Made by a program: the position numbers and the translations under genes. The notes under the pieces are model-generated. The model had not been told where the DNA came from, did no database searches, and saw only the letters and a list, made by a program, of their open reading frames with translations. A stretch of 64,000 nucleotides of DNA from JALZVT01 sp039029135 (GTDB taxonomy: Bacteria > Pseudomonadota > Gammaproteobacteria > Pseudomonadales > Azotimanducaceae): the NCBI GenBank assembly GCA_039029135.1, contig JBCCGT010000009.1:1-64000 (forward strand), in the 5' to 3' direction. Shown one piece after another: positions 26,381 to 34,575 of this stretch. The number at the start of each line of letters is the position of its first letter. Positions within the stretch are counted from its first letter, which is position 1.

Positions 26381-29300
26381 GTGGGCATCAGAAGTCTGTT
26401 AGTCAGCAATCGCGGCGAAATCGCCGTACGGATCATTCGCGCGGCACAGGAGCTCGGCATTCGCACCGTCGCTGTGTATTCGACCGACGACGCGGACAGC
26501 CTGCACGCCCGCCTGGCCGATGACCACGTGCCGCTCGAAGGGCGCGGTGTCGCGGCCTATCTCGATGCCAGCCGCATCGTCCGACTGGCTCGCGCCAGCG
26601 GCTGCGACGCAATACACCCAGGCTATGGATTCTTGGCAGAAAACGCGGCGTTCGCGCGCGCGTGCGAGGACGCCGGCGTCACCTTCGTCGGACCCAGCGC
26701 GGCGACCGTCGCACTCTTCGGTGACAAGCTGCGTGCGCGGGCGCTCGCCGAGCAGTGCGGCGTGCCGGTGCTGGCAGGCACAACCGGCCCCACCACGCTT
26801 GCGCAGGCGCGCGAGTTCTTAAGCGGCCTCGGCGGCGGCCGCGGCGCGATGATCAAGGCCGTCGCGGGCGGCGGCGGGCGCGGCATGCGCATTGTGATGA
26901 GCGACACCGATCTCGACGCGGCGTACCAGCAGGCCGCAGCGGAGGCGAAGCTGGGCTTCGATGACGACGCCCTGTATCTGGAGGAGTTTCTCCCGAGCGC
27001 TCGCCACATCGAGATGCAGGTCGTCGGCGACGGCGCCGAGGTCGTGCATCTGCACGAACGCGAGTGCTCCGTGCAGCGCCGGCACCAGAAGCTCATCGAG
27101 ATCGCGCCCAGCCCGACGCTCAGCGACAGCATGCGAGCACGGCTGCAGGACGCTGCGTTGAGCATGGCCGCCGCCGGCGACTATACGAGCCTCGGCACCT
27201 TCGAGTTTCTGGTCGATGCCGAACGACCCGACGAGCGATTTGTGTTTCTCGAAGCAAACGCCCGCCTGCAGGTGGAACACACGGTCACAGAGGAGGTGCT
27301 GGGCATCGATCTGGTGCAGACCCAGCTCGAGCTTGCTGGCGGCGCGAGTCTCGCGAGCTTAGGCCTGCGCCAGAGCGACATCGACGCCCCGCGAGGGCAC
27401 GCGATCCAGCTACGCGTCAACGCCGAAGCGATGGCGGCTGATGGTTCCACCAGACCCACCGGCGGGACGCTGAGTGTGTTCGAGGCGCCGACCGGACGCG
27501 GGCTGCGCTGCGACACCTACGCGTTCGCCGGCTATAGAACCAATCCGAGCTTCGACTCACTGCTCGCGAAGCTGATCGTGCATTCCCCGCGCCGCGACTT
27601 TGGCGCCGCCGCGCGCAAAGCGTCGAACGCGCTCGACGAGCTGCGCATCGAAGGCGTAGCGACCAATCAGCCCTTTCTGCAGCGGCTGCTGGCGCGCGAA
27701 GAGTTTACGGCGGCGACGATCACCACTCGCTTCGTCGACGATCATCTAGCGGCGCTGCTGGCCGCCGAGGAAGACGAACGCACGGCGACGATCGCCGGCG
27801 CCCAGGTTAACGACGATCCGCTCGCGGTATTGGACTACGGCCGCGGGGGAGCCGCCGCCGCGACCGCAACAATCAGTCAGCTCGCGCTGGTCGACGAAAC
27901 ACTGCCGGCCGGGACGGTGGCGGTGCGCGCGCCCATGCAGGGCACCGTCGTTCGCATCGACATCGAACCCGGCGACCGCGTCTTTGTGGGTCAGGCCGTC
28001 GCGATCATGGAAGCCATGAAGATGGAGCACGTGATCACCAGCGACGTCAGCGGCGACGTCGAACGCTTCGGCGCCGCAGTCGGCGACGCCGTGTTCGAGA
28101 GCCATCCGCTGATCTACCTGCGTGAGGGCGACGTCGCGGCACGGGCGGCCGAGGACACGACGGAGCTCGATCTCGATCTCATCCGCGACGATCTGCGCGA
28201 GGCACTCGATCGCCACGCCGCGGGCCTCGACGAGAACCGGCCGGCCGCCGTCGCCAAGCGTCACGGCCGCGGCTATCGCACCGCTCGCGAGAACGTCGCC
28301 GATCTGGTCGACGCCGGCACCTTCGTCGAGTACGGCAGCATCGTCATCGCCGCGCAGCGCCGCAGGCGCAGCGTCGCCGACCTCATAGAGAACACGACGG
28401 GCGACGGCATGGTCTGCGGACTCGGACAGATCAACGGCGAGCACTTCGATGAGTCACGCGCGCGCTGCATGGTGATGAGCTACGACTACATGGTTCTGGC
28501 CGGCACCCAGGGACAGAAAAACCACGCGAAGAAAGACCGGATGTTCGAGGTCGCCGCACAGCAGCGGCTGCCGACCGTGCTGTTCGCTGAGGGCGGCGGC
28601 GGCCGGCCCGGCGATACTGACGGCTCCGGCGTCGCCGGGCTCGACTGCTGGGCGTTCACCTACTTCGCGCGCCTGTCCGGGCTGGTACCGGTCGTCGGCA
28701 TCACCAACGGACGCTGCTTTGCGGGCAACGCGGTGCTGCTCGCCTGCTGCGACGTGATCATCGCGACCGAGGACGCCAACATCGGTATCGGCGGGCCGGC
28801 AATGATCGAGGGCGGTGGGCTGGGCGTTTTCAAACCCGAAGAGGTCGGCCCGATGGACGTCCAGGTGCCGAACGGCGTCGTCGACATCGTGGTCAGCGAC
28901 GAGGCGGAGGCCGTCGCGATGACCAAGAAGTATCTCAGCTACTTTCAGGGCCGACTGGATAGCTGGCAAGCGCACGACGAACGCGAGCTGCGCTTCGTGG
29001 TGCCGGAAAATCGTCTGCGCTACTACGACATGCGCGAGGTCATCGACAAGCTCGCCGACGTCGATTCGGTGCTCGAGATTCGCCGCCACTGGGGCGACGG
29101 CATCATCACCGCCTTCATGCGCGTCGAGGGTCGTCCGCTGGGCGTCATCGCCAACAATCCGGGCCACCTGGCCGGCGCCATCGACGCGGAGGGCGCCGAC
29201 AAGGGCACGCGCTTCATGCAGTTATGCGACGCGTTCGACATACCGCTGCTGTTCCTGTGCGACTGTCCGGGGATCATGGTGGGCCCGGAGTCGGAGAAGA

Positions 29301-29737
29301 CCGCGCTGGTGCGTCACGCCGGGCGCATGTTCGTCACCGGCGCCAACATCGACGTGCCGTTCTTCACCATCGTCACCCGCAAGGCCTACGGCCTGGGCGC
29401 GCAGGCGATGGCGGGCGGCAGCTTCAAGGCGCCGATCTTCTGCGTGAGCTGGCCGACGGGCGAGTTCGGCGGCATGGGTCTCGAGGGTGCCGTGAAGCTC
29501 GGATTCCGCAAGGAACTCGAGGCTATAGAAGATCCCCAGGAACGCTTAGCCACCTATGAACAGATGGTGGCGGACAGCTACGAACGCGGCAAGGCGGTGA
29601 ACACCGCCTCGCACTTCGAGATCGATGAGGTGATCGATCCGGCGGATTCCCGGCGCTGGATCGCCGCCGCGCTGCGCGCCGCACCAGCGCCCGCCCCTCG
29701 CACCGGCAAGAAGCGGCCGAACGTCGACACCTGGTAG
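26381..29737 (+). CDS. single-chain biotin-dependent acyl-CoA carboxylase (BC-BCCP-CT)
   Basis: An 1118-aa protein carrying all three functions of an acyl-CoA carboxylase. The N-terminal biotin carboxylase (about 1-450) has an ATP-grasp KAVAGGGGRGMRIV and FLEANARLQVEHTVTE. The biotinyl domain has EAMKMEHV with biotinyl Lys547. The carboxyltransferase (about 600-1100) has GQKNHAKKDRMFEVA, GGRPGD and GAQAMAGGSFKAP. This is the layout of the single-chain long-chain acyl-CoA carboxylases, which form homohexamers. It would make a 2-carboxyacyl-CoA from an acyl-CoA; substrate length cannot be read from sequence. GTG 26381 follows GGGAGGAGATCA. Confidence 0.93.
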   Translation: MGIRSLLVSNRGEIAVRIIRAAQELGIRTVAVYSTDDADSLHARLADDHVPLEGRGVAAYLDASRIVRLARASGCDAIHPGYGFLAENAAFARACEDAGVTFVGPSAATVALFGDKLRARALAEQCGVPVLAGTTGPTTLAQAREFLSGLGGGRGAMIKAVAGGGGRGMRIVMSDTDLDAAYQQAAAEAKLGFDDDALYLEEFLPSARHIEMQVVGDGAEVVHLHERECSVQRRHQKLIEIAPSPTLSDSMRARLQDAALSMAAAGDYTSLGTFEFLVDAERPDERFVFLEANARLQVEHTVTEEVLGIDLVQTQLELAGGASLASLGLRQSDIDAPRGHAIQLRVNAEAMAADGSTRPTGGTLSVFEAPTGRGLRCDTYAFAGYRTNPSFDSLLAKLIVHSPRRDFGAAARKASNALDELRIEGVATNQPFLQRLLAREEFTAATITTRFVDDHLAALLAAEEDERTATIAGAQVNDDPLAVLDYGRGGAAAATATISQLALVDETLPAGTVAVRAPMQGTVVRIDIEPGDRVFVGQAVAIMEAMKMEHVITSDVSGDVERFGAAVGDAVFESHPLIYLREGDVAARAAEDTTELDLDLIRDDLREALDRHAAGLDENRPAAVAKRHGRGYRTARENVADLVDAGTFVEYGSIVIAAQRRRRSVADLIENTTGDGMVCGLGQINGEHFDESRARCMVMSYDYMVLAGTQGQKNHAKKDRMFEVAAQQRLPTVLFAEGGGGRPGDTDGSGVAGLDCWAFTYFARLSGLVPVVGITNGRCFAGNAVLLACCDVIIATEDANIGIGGPAMIEGGGLGVFKPEEVGPMDVQVPNGVVDIVVSDEAEAVAMTKKYLSYFQGRLDSWQAHDERELRFVVPENRLRYYDMREVIDKLADVDSVLEIRRHWGDGIITAFMRVEGRPLGVIANNPGHLAGAIDAEGADKGTRFMQLCDAFDIPLLFLCDCPGIMVGPESEKTALVRHAGRMFVTGANIDVPFFTIVTRKAYGLGAQAMAGGSFKAPIFCVSWPTGEFGGMGLEGAVKLGFRKELEAIEDPQERLATYEQMVADSYERGKAVNTASHFEIDEVIDPADSRRWIAAALRAAPAPAPRTGKKRPNVDTW

Positions 29738-29752
29738 GCGGCGCCAGCGGGT

Positions 29753-30487
29753 TTAGGGGCGATAGACGGGATAGCGCGCCTTACTCGACACGGCGGCGAT
29801 GAGCTCCGCGGAGCTGCGAAACTGCGCGAGCTCCGTGAGCTGGCGTTCCGTCACCCGCATCAACCCGAAGTCGTCCGCGGCGTGCCGCTCAAGCGCCGCC
29901 GCCGGCGTGATCCAGACGCTGTCGACGGTCTCCTGCCGGTCGTGCTCGCCGGTCTGCCCCGGCGGCGCCGCCGCGACGAAAAACCGCGTGTCGAAACGAC
30001 GCGGCCGGCCCTGCGGCGTTACGAAGCGATTGAACAGATGCACGCGATCGATCGCGAGCCGCAGTTCGCGGGCCTCGCAGATCTCGAACAGCGTGAGCGC
30101 ACCGTCGTGCAGCGGCGTGCGCAGCGCGGCGAACTGCTCCGCCTGCGCGGTGTCGTCATAGCTGACGAGATTGCCGCCCGCGTCGTAGGCCAGCAGAAAG
30201 CCGGCCTCCTCGAAGGTCTCGCGAATTCCCGCGATCCAGTAGCCCAGATGCTCGTGGCCCAGCGCCTTGACCTGTGCGGCCTGCTCGGTGGTCGGTCCGC
30301 TGCACAGAGCCCGATATTTGTCGAAGTGGTCCTCGCCGTCGACGCGACCGCCGGGGAACACGTGCATGCCCCCGGCGAAGGCCGCTTTCGACGTGCGCCG
30401 CAGCATGAAAACTTCGATATCCTGCGGCGTGTCGCGCACCAGCATGACCGTCGCCGCAGGACGGATCGGTTGAAGTGTGGTCGTCAA
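29753..30487 (-). CDS. Nudix hydrolase (NUDT19-like)
   Basis: A 244-aa Nudix protein with a split box: GGRVDGEDHF at residues 46-55, then an insertion of about 35 residues, then GIRETFEEAGFLL (Arg89 to Glu94 supply metal binding). This expanded box is typical of NUDT7/NUDT19-type proteins, often active on CoA derivatives. That would suit the adjacent acyl-CoA carboxylase, but the gene is convergent to it, so the link is weak. The start is TTG 30487, just before MTTTLQPIRPAATVMLV, with no strong Shine-Dalgarno. It lies 31 bp behind the DUF3667 gene on the same strand. Confidence 0.87.
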   Translation of the reverse strand: MTTTLQPIRPAATVMLVRDTPQDIEVFMLRRTSKAAFAGGMHVFPGGRVDGEDHFDKYRALCSGPTTEQAAQVKALGHEHLGYWIAGIRETFEEAGFLLAYDAGGNLVSYDDTAQAEQFAALRTPLHDGALTLFEICEARELRLAIDRVHLFNRFVTPQGRPRRFDTRFFVAAAPPGQTGEHDRQETVDSVWITPAAALERHAADDFGLMRVTERQLTELAQFRSSAELIAAVSSKARYPVYRP

Positions 30488-30518
30488 ACTCGGGCTCTCG
30501 TTGGGAAAGCCGGCAAGC

Positions 30519-31496
30519 TTAGCCGAAGCCCGGCAGGATCGTCAGCGCCAAGACGAACAGCAGTGCCGGCGCCAGCATCAACAGATAGAAAGTACCCGCC
30601 GTCAGCCAGCGCCAGCCGCAGGCGTACCAGCCCGCAGCATAGTAGGTACGCATGGCTAACAGTACGTACAGCCCTGTCGCCAGCAGCGCGGCGAGCGACG
30701 CGAGCGCGGCCAGCGCCCCAAACCGCGCGGGCGCTAGCGCGCCGATGCTCAGCACGATGAAGCCGAAGGCATGCACGTGCAGCGCGAATACGAGGTGCTC
30801 GACGTAATAGCGAGACGCGCTGCGAAACAGCAGCCACAGTACGCCCGCGTACGCGGGCAGCAGCAGCAACATGGCAAACGGCAGCTTTTCGTTCAGTCGA
30901 CCGATGAAGACATCCGGTGCGACCAGAAGCTGCACTAGCGAAGGCAGGGTGAGACGCAGCAGCAAGGGCGAGAACATGCCGTCGTCCTGCGCGGCGCGCA
31001 TCTCGACAATCAGATCGCGCAGGACCAGCCGCGTGTCCGTATGCCGAGCCGCGCGCGTTTCGAGCCGGGCCATCTCCGCGGCTTCGAGATAGGGCGCGAT
31101 CGCAGCAAGCTCCGCGGCCGTCAACGGCGCCGCGCTCACATCGGCGGATGGTGAATCCCCCACGGTGACATCGACCTCGCTCACGGTCTCTTCCGGTACC
31201 GCGAACAGGCCGGCGACGAAGAAAAACAGCAGCCCGGTCGCGATGCACAGTCGCAGCGGCGCCGTATAGGCCGCGCGCCGATCAGCGGAAAACTCGACGC
31301 TAAGCGCACCGGGCCGGGTCAGGAGCAGGCGCAGCGTCGTCAGCAGCCGGCCATCCAGATCGAAAAACTCCAGCAACGCGGCCCGTAGGAGCGACGGCAG
31401 CGACTGCCGATAGTCGCGCGTACTCTGGCCGCACCGCGGACAGAAGGCGGCGCGGCGGACGGCGCCGCAGTTGGGGCACTCAGAAGGAGATTCGAT
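30519..31496 (-). CDS. DUF3667-type membrane protein with zinc ribbon, start unclear
   Basis: The frame encodes a four-Cys zinc ribbon (CPNCG ... CPRCG), then an amphipathic DYRQSLPSLL...FFDLDGRLLTTLRLLL segment and five or six membrane helices, as in DUF3667 proteins. The ribbon lies upstream of the first TTG (31376). No ATG, GTG or TTG occurs in frame between the previous stop and the first Cys codon. The entry begins at ATC 31496, a possible rare start, seven codons before the ribbon. It overlaps the end of the DUF2845 gene in another frame. Function unknown. Confidence 0.75.
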   Translation of the reverse strand: MESPSECPNCGAVRRAAFCPRCGQSTRDYRQSLPSLLRAALLEFFDLDGRLLTTLRLLLTRPGALSVEFSADRRAAYTAPLRLCIATGLLFFFVAGLFAVPEETVSEVDVTVGDSPSADVSAAPLTAAELAAIAPYLEAAEMARLETRAARHTDTRLVLRDLIVEMRAAQDDGMFSPLLLRLTLPSLVQLLVAPDVFIGRLNEKLPFAMLLLLPAYAGVLWLLFRSASRYYVEHLVFALHVHAFGFIVLSIGALAPARFGALAALASLAALLATGLYVLLAMRTYYAAGWYACGWRWLTAGTFYLLMLAPALLFVLALTILPGFG

Positions 31497-31863
31497 GTTC
31501 CGCTCGCTCGCCCGATCGCTCCAGGAGTTCTGCGTTGCTGGGCCCCGACGGCTTGGTCAGCGTCTCTACGCTCTCGAGCCGGGAATTGCGAAACCGCAGC
31601 AGGCGCCGAAAACGATTGTCGCCAAGCTCGTAGACCCACTCGTGTATCTGGACAAACACCTGCGGGTGCAGAAACTCGATGCGCTGGTAACTGGCGAGCG
31701 GCGCGCCGCAGGCCTCGCTCACCTCATACTGGTGGCTGCCCATACCCAGTATCGTGTTGTTACAGCGAAAGGAATCCGCCGCGACCGGCGCCGCAGCCAG
31801 CGCCGCGCAGGCCGCGACGAAGCGCAATCGGCTCAGTACCTGCAAAGTTACGGCCTTAAACAC
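31480..31863 (-). CDS. DUF2845 secreted small protein
   Basis: A 127-aa protein with a signal peptide (hydrophobic residues 14-28, cleavage near AAPVAADS). The mature part begins DSFRCNNTILGMGSHQYEVSEACGAP, the DUF2845 signature with two conserved Cys that could form a disulfide. Function is unknown; the family is periplasmic. It is the first gene of a DUF2845, DUF3667, Nudix run and overlaps the next gene. It is divergent from mobA. Confidence 0.85.
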   Translation of the reverse strand: MFKAVTLQVLSRLRFVAACAALAAAPVAADSFRCNNTILGMGSHQYEVSEACGAPLASYQRIEFLHPQVFVQIHEWVYELGDNRFRRLLRFRNSRLESVETLTKPSGPSNAELLERSGERAEHRISF

Positions 31864-31981
31864 TGTCTACCTCCTCAAGCGGCGCGGTCCGAGGTGTTGG
31901 CGGCGTGCGTACCACCAAGGCTACAGTATGGAGCCTTACCCCGCGCACAGAGAGTCAGGTTGCTTGAACCAGACTGAATCG

Positions 31982-32575
31982 ATGCTGAAAACTTCGCAGC
32001 TGGCGGTGCTGGTGCTGTGCGGCGGCACGGGGCGCCGCGTCGGCGGCGCGGATAAGCCGCTGCTGCCCTATCGAGGCCGGCCGCTGCTTGAGACCGTGCT
32101 GAGTCGGCTGCCCGCCGCGCAGCAAACGCTGCTGTCGGCCAATCGCAATCTGGCGCGCTATGCCCGGTTCGGACTGCGGGTCGTCAGCGACTGCGTTCCC
32201 GGGCGCGGCCCGCTCGCCGGTATTGCCAGCGCGGCGACGCTGCTTGAGCAGAACATAAAGTGGCTGTACGTGGTCCCCGGGGACGCCCCCGGCCTGCCGC
32301 AAGGACTGTGCGCGGCACTGCACGCGGCCGCGGCAAGTCACTCCCACTCGACCGCCTACGCGCGCGCAGAGCGCGCCCACTATCTGCCGCTGCTCGCGAA
32401 TCGTGCGGCCCTGAACCGTCTGGCGCGATCGCCGGACGGCGCGGTTCGGGACTGGCTGCAGGGTCAAAGAGGCGACGCGGAAAGCGAACGGTCGGGCACG
32501 CAGAGCGCGGTGCTTGCCTGGCCGGACGAACGAGCGTTTCGAAATCTCAATACCGAAGCCGACTTCGCCGTCTGA
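31982..32575 (+). CDS. mobA: molybdenum cofactor guanylyltransferase
   Basis: A 197-aa MobA-like nucleotidyltransferase that joins GMP from GTP to molybdopterin to form the guanine dinucleotide cofactor. The N-terminal GTP-binding motif is CGGTGRRVGGADKPLLPYRG, followed by DCVPGRGPLAGIASA and a VVPGDAPGLP metal-binding segment. No other cofactor gene is nearby. ATG 31982 is used; a TTG seven codons earlier is an alternative. It is divergent from the DUF2845 operon. Confidence 0.9.
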   Translation: MLKTSQLAVLVLCGGTGRRVGGADKPLLPYRGRPLLETVLSRLPAAQQTLLSANRNLARYARFGLRVVSDCVPGRGPLAGIASAATLLEQNIKWLYVVPGDAPGLPQGLCAALHAAAASHSHSTAYARAERAHYLPLLANRAALNRLARSPDGAVRDWLQGQRGDAESERSGTQSAVLAWPDERAFRNLNTEADFAV

Positions 32576-32595
32576 ACCCGCGGCATCGCGTCTGC

Positions 32596-32946
32596 TCAAG
32601 ACGCCTTCGGATTCGGAAAGGTATCCGCGTCTTCCGCGCCCGGGCGGGGATCGAGACAGGCAAAATCTTTTTCGATCAGGACCGACAGGGGCCCGTCGCT
32701 AACCTCGATACCGACCTGGGTTGGGCTGTCGCCCCAGGCCGATAGCTGGGACTGCGGCAGGCGCACGTCGATCGCGCTGCCTTCCAGCCGGGCGCCGGGC
32801 GCGGCGTCCGCCGCACCCAGCGAGTATCCGAGGCTCGCGCCCACAAACTCGCATCGCTCTGCGACGGTCTCGCCAGCAAGAATACGCCCGACCTCTGACT
32901 GCGTAAGTCGCAGCCGTATGCTGTTGCCCCGAACACGCAGCTTCAT
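32596..32946 (-). CDS. DUF7009-like conserved small protein
   Basis: A 116-aa protein beginning MKLRVRGNSIRLRLTQSEVG, matching small proteins now grouped as DUF7009. It is beta-rich, with no signal, membrane helix or catalytic motif. The next part has FVGASLGYSLG and the end LIEKDFACLDPRPGAEDADTFPNP. Function unknown. It is convergent with mobA, 20 bp away. Confidence 0.8.
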   Translation of the reverse strand: MKLRVRGNSIRLRLTQSEVGRILAGETVAERCEFVGASLGYSLGAADAAPGARLEGSAIDVRLPQSQLSAWGDSPTQVGIEVSDGPLSVLIEKDFACLDPRPGAEDADTFPNPKAS

Positions 32947-33000
32947 GTACTTCGCCCCCTGTTAAGCCTTCCCCTACCCACGGCGGCAGGCACGACGAGG

Positions 33001-34575
33001 TTAGTCACTCGGGCGCCTGCCGCGCAACCGATCCGCTTGCGATGCCGGGCGGTCAGGCACCACGGCCGCGCGCCATTCGTTGCGCTGCTCGAGCAGCGCC
33101 AGCAGCTCGCTTTCCAGCTCGTCGATGCGGGCCTGCGCGTGGGCGTCAATGTCGACCATCAGCGCAGCCAGACCCCGCTCGATGCCCCGCTGCGCCGCCC
33201 GGCGCGGGGACGGCCGCAGGAGCCGTTCGCCAATCGCCGGCAGACCGAACGCCACTGCCAAAAGTAAAAGAGCGTTCATCGCGAAGCCGGGCGCGACGAA
33301 CGCACCGCTGCCGCTCGCGCCGTCGTGGAAGCCGCTGATGACAAACCAGGCGATCCACAGCAGCGCGCCCAGCGGCAACAGCAGGATCCCCTGTTGGGAC
33401 GCCCCGTGCGCCGCCCGGCGCAGCGGGCCGCCGGGTTTGGCGAGCGCCCGGTCAACGCCGTCGCGCAGCCGCGCGACGGCGCGCTGCGTCAACTCGGCGG
33501 CGTCCATGGCCGCAAAGCGTTGCAGCACGGGCTGCCGCCACTCCCCCTGCGACGCCGCCATCAGCGCGGCCTGGGTAAATCCATCGCGCACGCGATCGCC
33601 CGCCCAGTCGTCCCACAGCGCGGCGTCCGGTACAGCTTCCTCGCGCGCGAGCTTCGCCGTGACGCCGGCCAGACGCTCGACGAGGTCGCCACCGAGTGCA
33701 TCCGCAAGGCGTTCGCTCGACGTCTGCCAGGCCTCGCGCAGAGCCGCACCGTTAGACGGCCAGCCGGCGCTGGCCGCCAGTACGACATCCAACGCGGCCG
33801 CGCGCCGCGCGGCCCGATTGGCATCGCGCAGGCCTGCCGCCTGCGCGGTATCACCGAATTGGTCAACAAACGCCGCCAGCTCGGCGAATTCGTCTTCCGC
33901 CAGATCGGCGACGCAGCTGGTGGCAAACACCAGCGGCGCATCGAATCCGGCGCGATCCAGCACCGTGACAAAGTCCTCGCGCTGACCGGGCTGTGCCCGA
34001 TCGAGCTGATTGAGTACAAACAGCCAGGCACTGGTTTGCGCCTTGTCCCGCAGCAATTGCCAGGGCGCTTCATCGCGATAGCGCTCGGGGCTGACGACGT
34101 ACACCAGCAGATCCACGTAAGGCAGAAAACCCAGGACCAGATCGCGATTCGCGGTGGCGGTGCTGTCGATGTCCGGCATGTCGACCCAGACGACCCGCCG
34201 CCTGGACGCCGCCGCGTGGCGCACGACGTCGAGACCATCGATGGGAAGCTCGGCAAGACTAACGGCCTCGTGAACGTAGGCGGTCGCGCTTAGCGACGTG
34301 GGCCGCACGACCCCAACGCGCGCGACGTCGGCACCGGCCAGCCGGTTCAACAGGCTGCTCTTGCCGACCCCGGTGCCGCCGAACAGCGCGACGACCAGCG
34401 GCGGTACCGCGGCGTCGGCCGCTGCGGGTGCCGACTGCGTCGATTCGAACAGCGCAGTACCGTCGAGGGACTCAAGCCGCGCGAAATCGTCTTGATGCTC
34501 GAGCCAGCCGAGCGCCGCCGCGCGCTCGGCCCAGGCCTGCACCGCGGCGACGAAGTCTGCGAGTGCGGCGCTCAC
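33001..34575 (-). CDS. dynamin-like/TRAFAC membrane GTPase (second of a pair)
   Basis: A 524-aa GTPase. G1 is GGTGVGKSS (66-74), a switch Thr lies in RPTSLSATAYV, G3 is DMPDIDS and G4 is NQLD. The C-terminal half is helical, with two adjacent hydrophobic segments (GILLLPLGALLWIAWFVISG and FAMNALLLLAVAFGLPAIG) and a final coiled coil. This resembles bacterial membrane-remodelling GTPases. Its GTG overlaps the stop of the upstream GTPase gene as GTGA, so the two are co-translated and may form a heteromer. Function in this organism is unknown. Confidence 0.83.
   Translation of the reverse strand: MSAALADFVAAVQAWAERAAALGWLEHQDDFARLESLDGTALFESTQSAPAAADAAVPPLVVALFGGTGVGKSSLLNRLAGADVARVGVVRPTSLSATAYVHEAVSLAELPIDGLDVVRHAAASRRRVVWVDMPDIDSTATANRDLVLGFLPYVDLLVYVVSPERYRDEAPWQLLRDKAQTSAWLFVLNQLDRAQPGQREDFVTVLDRAGFDAPLVFATSCVADLAEDEFAELAAFVDQFGDTAQAAGLRDANRAARRAAALDVVLAASAGWPSNGAALREAWQTSSERLADALGGDLVERLAGVTAKLAREEAVPDAALWDDWAGDRVRDGFTQAALMAASQGEWRQPVLQRFAAMDAAELTQRAVARLRDGVDRALAKPGGPLRRAAHGASQQGILLLPLGALLWIAWFVISGFHDGASGSGAFVAPGFAMNALLLLAVAFGLPAIGERLLRPSPRRAAQRGIERGLAALMVDIDAHAQARIDELESELLALLEQRNEWRAAVVPDRPASQADRLRGRRPSD

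Noticed and set aside
26007..26402. A 131-codon frame covering the short transcript and repeats
   Set aside because: It runs through the terminator and the decamer array, has no suitable start signal and overlaps the carboxylase start in another frame.
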